Shown one piece after another: positions 1 through 5,814 of a DNA stretch of 12,932 nucleotides. The notes beneath the pieces are model-generated. The model made no database searches and was not told where the DNA came from. It saw nothing but the letters and a program-made list of their open reading frames with translations. Position 1 is the stretch's first letter. Every line of letters starts with the position of its first letter. This DNA is from CAYZDV01 sp964477275 (GTDB lineage: Bacteria > Acidobacteriota > Aminicenantia > Aminicenantales > Aminicenantaceae). A program made the position numbers and the translations under genes. The stretch lies in assembly GCA_964477275.1 (NCBI GenBank), contig CAYZDV010000051.1, positions 1-12,932 of the forward strand, in the 5' to 3' direction.

Positions 1-8
1 AGAGGGTC

Positions 9-917
9 ATGCGGCAGTCGGAAGAGAAAGCCAAAGAAGCAGAGGGGATTCCCCAACCCGTTGAGGGAGCTCGTCCTCATCCGGTGGATCAATATGCTGA
101 GGTGATGACCGGTCAGGCGATTCTCTATCAGACAGAGCAGGATATTCTTAAGGCTTTTGAAGACCTGAGTTCTGAGGATACCGCAACCCGGGCCAGAGCA
201 GCAGCCTGGCTGGTCAAGCAGGATCCTGAAAAGCTGGCCGAAGCCGGACTGAAGGCGGTTAGCTCTGATATGCTGCTCAGGGCGCGGCATCTTTCGGCAA
301 CAGTTATCCAGAGAGCAGGGGAGGCTGCGGTCGAAGCGTTTCTGGCAAAAATCAAACCCAAATCACCGGCTATCCCGCTTCTCAAATTCATCACTGTGGC
401 TGAGGCGTTTATGGGCAGCCCGAAACTTGTTCCTCTGCTCCGCGATATCGCTTTGTCCAGCCCGACTGAGGTCGTGCGTCGGACGATTGAACTGCTGGAT
501 CAAATCCCTGGAAGAGATGTGGACATGGTTCTTCTCGAGATATTCCACCTGGCGGCGGGCCAGGTGAAAATGGATATTCTCAGCCTGTTCGACAAGCGAA
601 GGATTCTCGAAGCCGTGCCATTGCTTCTGGAATTGATAAGGCCGAAGAAAATCTGGGAGAAAGAGCAAAGTATTTCGTTTCAGGAGAAGGCGTGCCGGAC
701 CCTGGGATCACTGGGCTCGCCGGAGGCGACGGATGCGCTCATCGCTGCGGCGACAGTGCCGAGGCTGTGGACTTTTCTGCGAGCAAAGCCTGATTCTGTT
801 CGGGAAGCCGCGACCTGGGCGCTGCGGCAGTTGCCGGATAAATGGCAGATTACAAAAGCCCTCAATACGCTGAAAAGAGACAGGTCGCCTCAGGTCCGCC
901 GTGCCGCCCGCATCTAA
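9..917 (+). CDS. HEAT-repeat protein, possibly 5'-partial
   Basis: The product is 302 residues if the ATG at 9 is used. From about residue 45 to the end it is a chain of paired amphipathic helices typical of HEAT or PBS-lyase-like repeats, for example the stretches around 55-75, 130-165, 195-215 and 225-300, with recurring A/L-rich helices and conserved Arg and Asp at turns (such as SVREAATWALRQL near 264). HEAT solenoids are protein-binding scaffolds. No enzymatic motif, signal peptide or membrane segment is visible, so it is probably cytoplasmic. The frame is open to the window edge and no ribosome-binding site can be judged, so the true start may lie upstream. The first 40 residues are polar and look like a linker rather than a start of a domain. 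The stop codon runs directly into a palindrome that probably ends transcription. The partner and role are unknown. Confidence 0.75.
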   Translation: MRQSEEKAKEAEGIPQPVEGARPHPVDQYAEVMTGQAILYQTEQDILKAFEDLSSEDTATRARAAAWLVKQDPEKLAEAGLKAVSSDMLLRARHLSATVIQRAGEAAVEAFLAKIKPKSPAIPLLKFITVAEAFMGSPKLVPLLRDIALSSPTEVVRRTIELLDQIPGRDVDMVLLEIFHLAAGQVKMDILSLFDKRRILEAVPLLLELIRPKKIWEKEQSISFQEKACRTLGSLGSPEATDALIAAATVPRLWTFLRAKPDSVREAATWALRQLPDKWQITKALNTLKRDRSPQVRRAARI

Positions 918-936
918 AAAGGGGACAGGCCCCTTT
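918..936. repeat. GGGGACAGG palindrome (copy 1), probable terminator
   Basis: A 7-bp stem (AAAGGGG pairs with CCCCTTT) closes a 5-base ACAGG loop. The stem begins on the base after the TAA stop of the HEAT-repeat gene. The stem and short T run suit an intrinsic terminator. Two more copies of the same core are in this window at 2524-2551 and 10627-10653, so it is also a member of a dispersed repeat family. Confidence 0.7.
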
Positions 937-951
937 CCAGCTTTTTCGTTT

Positions 952-980
952 TTGACAGGGGAATCCTTGTTTGATATTTT
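952..980 (+). promoter_or_regulatory. Predicted sigma-70-type promoter, TTGACA / TGA-TATTTT
   Basis: A perfect -35 hexamer TTGACA (952-957) is followed after 17 bases by TATTTT (975-980). A TG one base upstream of the -10 makes it an extended -10 promoter. Transcription would start near 987, just before the beta-lactamase-like gene. It lies directly after the terminator-like palindrome of the preceding gene, which fits independent transcription. The prediction rests on consensus only. Confidence 0.5.
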
Positions 981-1000
981 GATAGAAAGACAAAAAAATC

Positions 1001-2515
1001 ATGTGGGCTGGAAAAGATTCCGATTTTCTTCGAATTCCTGACGTCCGGAAGTCCATCCGCCTTTGCCTCAATCTCATGATCATCAAGCTCCTCTTTTTTG
1101 CCCTGGTTGCCTGCGAAACCCCGCAGTCGCGTTCCCGCAAAAGAATGAGCTCCGTGGAAAACGGGCTGGTCAAGGCCATTGTCTTCAAGGGCGAGAAGCC
1201 GGAGAAAATGAAGCTCGAGGAGCGGATGCAGTACTACAGGGTCCCCGGGGCCAGTATTGCCCTTATTTACAAGCATCAGCTCGAATGGGCGAGAGGCTAT
1301 GGCCTCAAGGAAACCGGAGAGCTTGAGCCTGTGACAGCCGAATCTCTCTTCCAGGCCGGATCTCTCAGCCAGCCTGTTTGCGCTGCGGCAGCCCTCCGCT
1401 TTGTCGAGGAAGGACATTGTGGCCTGGACCAGGACGTCAATCAAGCCCTGCGTTCATGGAAAATTCCTGAGAGCGAACTCACGGTAAAGAACAAGGTCAC
1501 CCTGCGCGGGCTGCTGAGCCACAGTGCAGGGCTGGCTCCTCTTGAGTTCAGAGGCTACTTTCCTTCCGAGCCGCTGCCCGCCCTGTTGCAAATTCTCGAC
1601 GGCGAGCAGCCGGCCAATTCTCCGGCCGTCTATCTCCAGGCCGAACCCTTTGCCCGGGTTGTTTATTCTGAAGCCGGCTACGCCATCCTGCAGCAAATGC
1701 TGGTCGACCTTCGGGAAAAGCCATTCCCTGAAATCATGCAAGAGACCGTACTCACGCCTCTCGGAATGAGCAACAGCAGCTTTGAATATCCCCTGCCGCC
1801 CGGGCTGAGAGAGATGGCTGTGACCGGGCATCTCCGGGAGGGCCAGCCGCTCGAAGAAAAATGGCACATTTATCCGGAAATGGCAGCTTCAGGACTGTGG
1901 TCCACGCCCTCGGATCTGGCCCTCTTTGCGATCGAGGTCATGAAAACAGCCCTGGGCGAGAGGTATGGAATTATTTCACCAGCCCTTGCCCGCGAGATGC
2001 TGACTCCCCAGAAAGCCAACATGGGGCTCGGCTTCAGGATAGAGGATACGGACGACAACTTGAATTTCCACCTCTGGGGCAGCAACGAGGGGTTTGAATG
2101 TTTCATGGTCGCCTACCCTGTGAGAGGGGAGGGTGCGGTGGTCATGACGAACAGCGCTAACGGATCTTATCTCATCGATGAGATTCTCCGCGGGGTTTCC
2201 GCTGTCTATGAATGGCCTCATTTCAAGCCTGAAGTCAAGCCACTCTACAGACTGGATCCTTCCATCTACGCTCAGTATGTCGGGAAATACGAAGTTAACC
2301 CGGATTACATCCTCGAGGTGGACCATGAAGACTATTATCTGGTCATCACCCCGTCCGGCCAGGCGCCCACCCGCTTTTATGTGCAGAGCTCCACTGTTTT
2401 CTTCTCCACTGATCCTCACATCATCATCCGTTTTGAAAGAGATGCCGATCGCGGGGTGACCGCCTTGTCACTCACCCAGCGAGGACAGGTGATCAGGGCA
2501 AATAAGATTGAATGA
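1001..2515 (+). CDS. Beta-lactamase-like (PF00144/S12) lipoprotein with altered active site
   Basis: This is a 504-residue member of the serine beta-lactamase/penicillin-binding-like hydrolase family. The N-terminus has a charged segment, a hydrophobic core (about 25-36) and a lipobox LVAC with Cys38, so the protein is probably a lipid-anchored envelope protein. The fold is clear: PGASIALI (82-89), FQAGSLSQPV (117-126), LLSHSAGL (171-178), LTPLGMSNS (251-259), GLWSTPSDLA (298-307) and GSNEGF (360-365). A C-terminal beta-rich domain (about 417-504) resembles the lipocalin-like tails of this family. The family's nucleophile motif SxxK is SLSQ here: Ser121 remains but the Lys is Gln124. The YxN box is Tyr222-Ser-Glu, and the usual HGG before SNEGF is LWG. 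Family knowledge therefore predicts loss of acyl-transfer chemistry. Function is unknown; a binding or regulatory pseudoenzyme is the leading inference. No good ribosome-binding site precedes 1001; Met26 would leave too short a signal. Confidence 0.88.
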   Translation: MWAGKDSDFLRIPDVRKSIRLCLNLMIIKLLFFALVACETPQSRSRKRMSSVENGLVKAIVFKGEKPEKMKLEERMQYYRVPGASIALIYKHQLEWARGYGLKETGELEPVTAESLFQAGSLSQPVCAAAALRFVEEGHCGLDQDVNQALRSWKIPESELTVKNKVTLRGLLSHSAGLAPLEFRGYFPSEPLPALLQILDGEQPANSPAVYLQAEPFARVVYSEAGYAILQQMLVDLREKPFPEIMQETVLTPLGMSNSSFEYPLPPGLREMAVTGHLREGQPLEEKWHIYPEMAASGLWSTPSDLALFAIEVMKTALGERYGIISPALAREMLTPQKANMGLGFRIEDTDDNLNFHLWGSNEGFECFMVAYPVRGEGAVVMTNSANGSYLIDEILRGVSAVYEWPHFKPEVKPLYRLDPSIYAQYVGKYEVNPDYILEVDHEDYYLVITPSGQAPTRFYVQSSTVFFSTDPHIIIRFERDADRGVTALSLTQRGQVIRANKIE

Positions 2516-2523
2516 GAGAGAGA

Positions 2524-2551
2524 CAGAAAAAGGGGACAGGCCCCTTTTCTG
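2524..2551. repeat. GGGGACAGG palindrome (copy 2), probable terminator
   Basis: CAGAAAAAGGGG pairs with CCCCTTTTCTG (11 bp with one bulged A) around an ACAGG loop. It begins eight bases after the TGA of the beta-lactamase-like gene, and the 3' arm supplies four T residues, as in an intrinsic terminator. It is the same module as the copies at 918 and 10627. Confidence 0.7.
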
Positions 2552-2650
2552 CGGACTATCTCCTGTTAGTCTGGAAAAGTTGCGTCTCCATTCAGGGCTT
2601 GAAATTTCATGTTTCCGCGTGAACCCATTCATGAGACAATCTTCGCTCAA

Positions 2651-2655
2651 GGAGG
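2651..2655 (+). promoter_or_regulatory. Shine-Dalgarno GGAGG deciding the reductase start
   Basis: GGAGG lies four bases before the ATG at 2660. This fixes that start and places the twin-arginine motif close to the N-terminus. An in-frame ATG at 2609 has no such site and would add 17 residues ahead of the Tat signal. Confidence 0.85.
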
Positions 2656-2659
2656 AAAA

Positions 2660-3982
2660 ATGCCGCAAAAAACGCGAATCGGACGAAGGAATTTCCTGAA
2701 GAATTCTGCTCTGGGCATTCTGGCAGCGGGTGCGGCGGTTCGAGAATCATGGGCCGGAGCGCCTGCCGGTTTTCCGGATGCCCAGGAACGGCCGTCAAAA
2801 GTCAAAAACTACCGCATTCTTGGCCGGACCGGCTTTAACGTCTCGGACATCGGCGGAGGCTCTGCCCGTGACGAAGGGCTTCTCAGGGCCATGCTCGAGG
2901 CCGGAGTGAATTACTTCGACACGGCCGAAAGCTATCTCGGCCAGCAGAAGATTCTCGGCGCAGCCATCAAGGGATGGGACCGCCAATCGATTTTTATCAC
3001 TTCGAAGATGGAGGTGAAAAAGGAAAATGCCTCAAAGGAAAACTTTCTCAATAGAGCCAGAAAGTGCCTGGAGGAGCTCGGGACCGATTACATCGACTGC
3101 ATGATGATGCACCTGCCGGAAAAGGTGGAAACGCTCCAGACCGGAGGCTTTCACCAGGCCATGGAGGAGCTCAAGGCGGAAGGGAAAATCCGGTTTGTCG
3201 GTGTTTCCCACCACGGCTCGTTCTGGTTCAGGGACCCGGAGGAAGCCATGGACACCATCCTTCTTGCCGCCGCCGAGGACGGCCGGTTCGACGTTTTCCT
3301 TTTTGCCTATAATTTTTTGCAGCTGGACAGGAGCGATCGGGTGCTCCGGGCCTGCCGGGAGAAAAAAATCGGGGTGGCTCTGATGAAGACCACTCCCGTG
3401 GCCAAGTATTATCTGTTGAAAGAGAGAATCGATCAGAGCAGCAAAGAAGGCCGCGACATCCATCCTCTCTACCTGGAAGGGCTGGAGCGGTTCAAGGAAA
3501 AAGCGGACAGGGCCGAGAGCTTCGTCAGAAAATACGGCCTCGAAAATCCCCAGGAAATTAAGGAAGCGGCCGTCCTGTTCGTTCTGGACAATCCGGCGGT
3601 CAACACGGTCTGCTGCTCGGCTCAGAACTACGGCGACCTCGAGCGCTTTGTTCGCCTTTCCGGGAAAGGGCTCAGCGACCTGGAGAAAGAAAAGCTCGAA
3701 GCCTACCGGGAAGGCTGCGGTGAGTTGTACTGCCGGCATGCCTGCGGAGTGTGCGAGCCTCGCTGTCCCCATCATGTCCCTGTCAACACCATCATGCGCT
3801 ATTTCCATTATTTTGAGTCCCAGGGCCGTGAAAAATACGCCATGTCCAGGTATGCAGCCATTCCTGGAACAAAAGCGGATGTGTGCTCTGGCTGTGAGGG
3901 ATTCTGTGAGACCGCATGCCCCTACGGCGTCCCCATTCAGGCCTTGATCACCTTTGCCCACCAGGAATTGTCCCTTGCCTGA
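2660..3982 (+). CDS. Tat-exported aldo/keto reductase with C-terminal Fe-S domain
   Basis: The 440-residue product starts with a twin-arginine signal (GRRNFLKNSALG, residues 8-19; cleavage near the Ala-rich stretch at 32-36), so it is folded with cofactors and then exported. The body (about 48-335) is an aldo/keto reductase TIM barrel with the usual tetrad in place: Asp87 (FDTA), Tyr92 (ESY), Lys116 (TSK) and His151 (MMHLP). The C-terminus carries two cysteine sets: C358-x3-C362-x2-C365-x3-C369-P and C409-x2-C412-x3-C416-x3-C420-P. These suit one or two [4Fe-4S] clusters, and an extra Cys353 precedes them. Members of this family link NAD(P)H-type carbonyl reduction to electron transfer, but substrates are mostly unknown, and how a periplasmic enzyme would get its nicotinamide is unclear. 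A TIGR04076 gene follows 139 bases downstream on the same strand. The start is set by a strong GGAGG. Confidence 0.92.
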   Translation: MPQKTRIGRRNFLKNSALGILAAGAAVRESWAGAPAGFPDAQERPSKVKNYRILGRTGFNVSDIGGGSARDEGLLRAMLEAGVNYFDTAESYLGQQKILGAAIKGWDRQSIFITSKMEVKKENASKENFLNRARKCLEELGTDYIDCMMMHLPEKVETLQTGGFHQAMEELKAEGKIRFVGVSHHGSFWFRDPEEAMDTILLAAAEDGRFDVFLFAYNFLQLDRSDRVLRACREKKIGVALMKTTPVAKYYLLKERIDQSSKEGRDIHPLYLEGLERFKEKADRAESFVRKYGLENPQEIKEAAVLFVLDNPAVNTVCCSAQNYGDLERFVRLSGKGLSDLEKEKLEAYREGCGELYCRHACGVCEPRCPHHVPVNTIMRYFHYFESQGREKYAMSRYAAIPGTKADVCSGCEGFCETACPYGVPIQALITFAHQELSLA

Positions 3983-4011
3983 TTGTGTTGTTGAAAGTCT
4001 TTTGATATTTT
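3983..4011 (+). promoter_or_regulatory. Possible promoter before the TIGR04076 gene
   Basis: TATTTT (4006-4011) is preceded by TGA, giving an extended -10. Seventeen bases upstream is TTGTGT (3983-3988), which matches only the TTG of the -35 consensus. The 12-base stretch TTTGATATTTTG is identical to the -10 region before the beta-lactamase-like gene (970-981). The leader to the start at 4122 would be about 100 bases. The gene may equally be read through from the reductase. Confidence 0.3.
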
Positions 4012-4121
4012 GCAGATTTTCAGAGCAGAATTTTCCATCTTTCTGGAAGCGGAAGGCCGAACACCAGGTCTTCAGGAAAAAACGGGGGAGAAGCGGCCGG
4101 AAAAAGGAAAAGGAGGAGAGT

Positions 4122-4397
4122 ATGACCAAGAAAATAACTGCGGTAAAGGCGAAAGTGAAAAGTGTGAAGGGAACCTGCACTCTTGGGCATAACGTGGGCG
4201 ATTTGGTGACCTTTACAGAAGAGGGAATCAAAGGGAAAATCTGTATCCATGCCCTCTACAGCATGATGCCCGCAGTGTTTGCCATGATGTTTGAGGCCCG
4301 CTTTCCCTGGCTTAAGGACCCGGACGTCAAGAGCCACGCCTGTCCGGATGCCGCCAATCCTGTAATCTTCGAGATTACAAGGATGAGGGAAGAATAA
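4122..4397 (+). CDS. TIGR04076 family small protein
   Basis: The 91-residue product matches the TIGR04076 pattern as I remember it: an early Cys and His (Cys19, His23), a Gly-Asp turn (26-27), GKICIHAL with Cys41 (38-45), a hydrophobic segment (47-57) and a terminal CPDAANPVIFEI block (Cys74). The three spaced cysteines suggest a metal or redox site, but no biochemical function is established to my knowledge. The start has an excellent Shine-Dalgarno (AGGAGGAGAG, 4111-4120). No signal peptide is present, so the mature protein should be cytoplasmic, in contrast to the Tat-exported reductase upstream. Its position behind an Fe-S aldo/keto reductase hints at a shared pathway, which is inference. 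It converges with the Msr fusion gene, with only 35 bases between the stops and no clear terminator. Confidence 0.88.
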   Translation: MTKKITAVKAKVKSVKGTCTLGHNVGDLVTFTEEGIKGKICIHALYSMMPAVFAMMFEARFPWLKDPDVKSHACPDAANPVIFEITRMREE

Positions 4398-4432
4398 AGA
4401 GCAGATAAGGGGCAGTGCCTGGATTTCGTTGT

Positions 4433-5515
4433 TCAGAGAGCGCAATCGTCAGGATCGTCAGTGCCTTTCAATCCTTTCTTGCGCTTTTCGTAGTACTTCT
4501 GGTGGTATTCTTCAGCCCGGTAGAAGTCAGCGGCGGGTGTGATTTCTGTGACGATCTTGTTCCGGTAGCGGGCTGAATCCTGAAGATCTTTGAGTTTTCT
4601 TTCCGCGGCTTGCTTTTGCTCATCGGTCAGATAAAAGATAGCCGACCTGTACTGTTTGCCGACATCAGGCCCCTGGCGGTTGAGCTGGGTGGGATCGTGA
4701 ATGCGGAAAAAGACATCCAGCAGCTGTTCGTAGCTGATTTTCTCCGGGTTAAAAGTGACTTTCACAGCCTCCGCGTGTCCTGTTTTACCGGTGCAGACCT
4801 GTCTGTAGGTGGGATTTTCAAAGTCTCCGCCGACGTAGCCGACTTCAGTGGAGAGAACGCCGGGAACCTGACTGAAGTTGTATTCAACGCCCCAGAAGCA
4901 GCCCGCGGCAACAACAGCTGTTTCAGTCTTTAAGACACCTTCGTGGACTCCGCTTGATTTTTCTGGAATCCTGAGCGCCGCTGATACCGCTTCTTCCGAT
5001 TCATCTGCTTGAAAATCCAGGCTGACGGAATTGATGCAGTAGTGGTTGTGGCTGGGAGGAGGCCCATCGCTAAAGAGATGGCCGAGATGGGCGCCGCAGA
5101 CCGCGCATCTGATCTCAATTCTGTGCATGAAGCGGGAATAATCATCAAAGAGTTCGACAAATTGTTCATCCACAGGGGCGGTGAAGCTCGGCCAGCCGGT
5201 TCCATGGTCGTATTTGACTTCTGACCGGAAAAGGGGAGTGCCGCATCCCGCACAGACGTAGATGCCTTTTTCATGATGGTCGTTGTATTTGCCGCTGAAA
5301 GCCCTCTCAGTGCCGCGTTTTCTCATCACCCGGTATTGTTGAGGTGTGAGAATTTGTTTCCATTCTTTATCGGATTTTTCCATTTTCTTGATCATGGTTT
5401 TCTCTCCTTTTTCCGAAAGCTCGTTCTGCGACAGCTGTTGGTAAGCTGGTTTCAGGCTGAGGTAGACAACCAGGATCGAAGCGATGGCCAGGATGAAAAT
5501 CCACTTTCGTTTCAT
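4433..5515 (-). CDS. msrBA: Membrane-anchored MsrB-MsrA fusion, peptide methionine sulfoxide reductase
   Basis: The 360-residue product repairs both epimers of methionine sulfoxide. An N-terminal hydrophobic helix (5-20) with Lys/Arg before it should anchor it in the membrane with the domains outside the cytoplasm. MsrB comes first (about 50-170): zinc pairs C88-x2-C91 and C137-x2-C140, GWPSF (107-111), and the catalytic Cys160 in YCINS. MsrA follows (about 197-345) with nucleophile Cys206 in GCFWG and the conserved CTGKTGHAEA (241-250). At the position of the E. coli MsrB resolving cysteine (SGCGWPSF) this protein has Thr106, and the Arg two residues before the catalytic Cys is His158. Direct reduction by a thioredoxin-like partner or another Cys would then be needed. 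No such partner or CcdA/DsbD gene is in view. The B-then-A order is less common than A-then-B. The start has AAGGAG (5521-5526) five bases upstream. Confidence 0.95.
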   Translation of the reverse strand: MKRKWIFILAIASILVVYLSLKPAYQQLSQNELSEKGEKTMIKKMEKSDKEWKQILTPQQYRVMRKRGTERAFSGKYNDHHEKGIYVCAGCGTPLFRSEVKYDHGTGWPSFTAPVDEQFVELFDDYSRFMHRIEIRCAVCGAHLGHLFSDGPPPSHNHYCINSVSLDFQADESEEAVSAALRIPEKSSGVHEGVLKTETAVVAAGCFWGVEYNFSQVPGVLSTEVGYVGGDFENPTYRQVCTGKTGHAEAVKVTFNPEKISYEQLLDVFFRIHDPTQLNRQGPDVGKQYRSAIFYLTDEQKQAAERKLKDLQDSARYRNKIVTEITPAADFYRAEEYHQKYYEKRKKGLKGTDDPDDCAL

Positions 5516-5549
5516 CGTGTCTCCTTATTTCTATATATCCTATGGGATT

Positions 5550-5555
5550 ATTATA
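5550..5555 (-). promoter_or_regulatory. Predicted -10 box for the Msr fusion
   Basis: On the minus strand this reads TATAAT, a perfect -10 hexamer. It would start transcription near 5543 and give a leader of about 28 bases carrying the AAGGAG site. The -35 position (TTTCTT at a 17-base spacer) is poor, so an activator or alternative sigma factor may be involved. Confidence 0.45.
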
Positions 5556-5606
5556 CTTTAAGCGGCAACAAAAAGAAAGCGCTCCGCATGTTGCAGTTTT
5601 TTAAAT

Positions 5607-5621
5607 CAAACTTTCAGTTTG
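5607..5621. other. Short dyad CAAACT-TTC-AGTTTG in the divergent intergenic region
   Basis: Six-base arms repeat perfectly around three bases. It lies between the two divergent promoters, upstream of both, where an operator could sit. It may also be chance in AT-rich DNA. Confidence 0.25.
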
Positions 5622-5675
5622 CCCCGATAACAAAGAATAAAGAAGAAATTCTGCCGCCTCGGCGTCACATGTGTT

Positions 5676-5705
5676 TTGTCACATCCTCTATTACGTTTGT
5701 ATTAA
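5676..5705 (+). promoter_or_regulatory. Possible promoter for the DUF5916 gene with flanking GTCACAT repeats
   Basis: TTGTCA (5676-5681) and TATTAA (5700-5705) are separated by 18 bases. The start of transcription would be near 5712, leaving about 100 bases of leader. The heptamer GTCACAT occurs at 5664-5670 and again at 5678-5684, the second overlapping the -35, and the first is part of the palindrome CACATGTG (5666-5673). That arrangement would suit a regulator binding over the promoter. Confidence 0.35.
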
Positions 5706-5804
5706 GGAGAATGCTTTTTTTTAATTTTTTCAGTCAACCTTTTTCCGCTCTGATGAGTCTATAGAAATGAAAAGAGAAAAATGACAGGAATGAGGCGAAA
5801 ACAG

Positions 5805-5811
5805 CGAGGTG
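5805..5811 (+). promoter_or_regulatory. Shine-Dalgarno GAGGTGG favouring the GTG start at 5815
   Basis: GAGGTGG ends three bases before GTG at 5815. An in-frame GTG at 5809 lies inside this site and has no ribosome-binding sequence of its own, so 5815 is the better start. Confidence 0.55.
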
Positions 5812-5814
5812 GAA

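Noticed and set aside
914..1444. 176-codon minus-strand frame
   Set aside because: It is a shadow of the beta-lactamase-like gene and spans a predicted terminator and promoter for the plus strand.
2609..2659. N-terminal extension of the reductase from the ATG at 2609
   Set aside because: There is no ribosome-binding site, and it would place 17 residues before the Tat signal, while GGAGG at 2651-2655 marks the ATG at 2660.
3032..4231. 399-codon open frame on the minus strand
   Set aside because: It is antisense to the aldo/keto reductase and the TIGR04076 gene, both of which have ribosome-binding sites and recognisable motifs.
4405..4420. Possible degenerate fourth palindrome (AAGGGGCAGTGCC) between the TIGR04076 and Msr genes
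   Set aside because: Only GGC-AGT-GCC pairs and the outer arms do not, so it cannot be assigned to the family with confidence.
5273..5764. 163-codon plus-strand frame
   Set aside because: It is mostly antisense to the Msr fusion, then runs through the divergent promoter region; the composition is Phe/Leu-rich without domain features.
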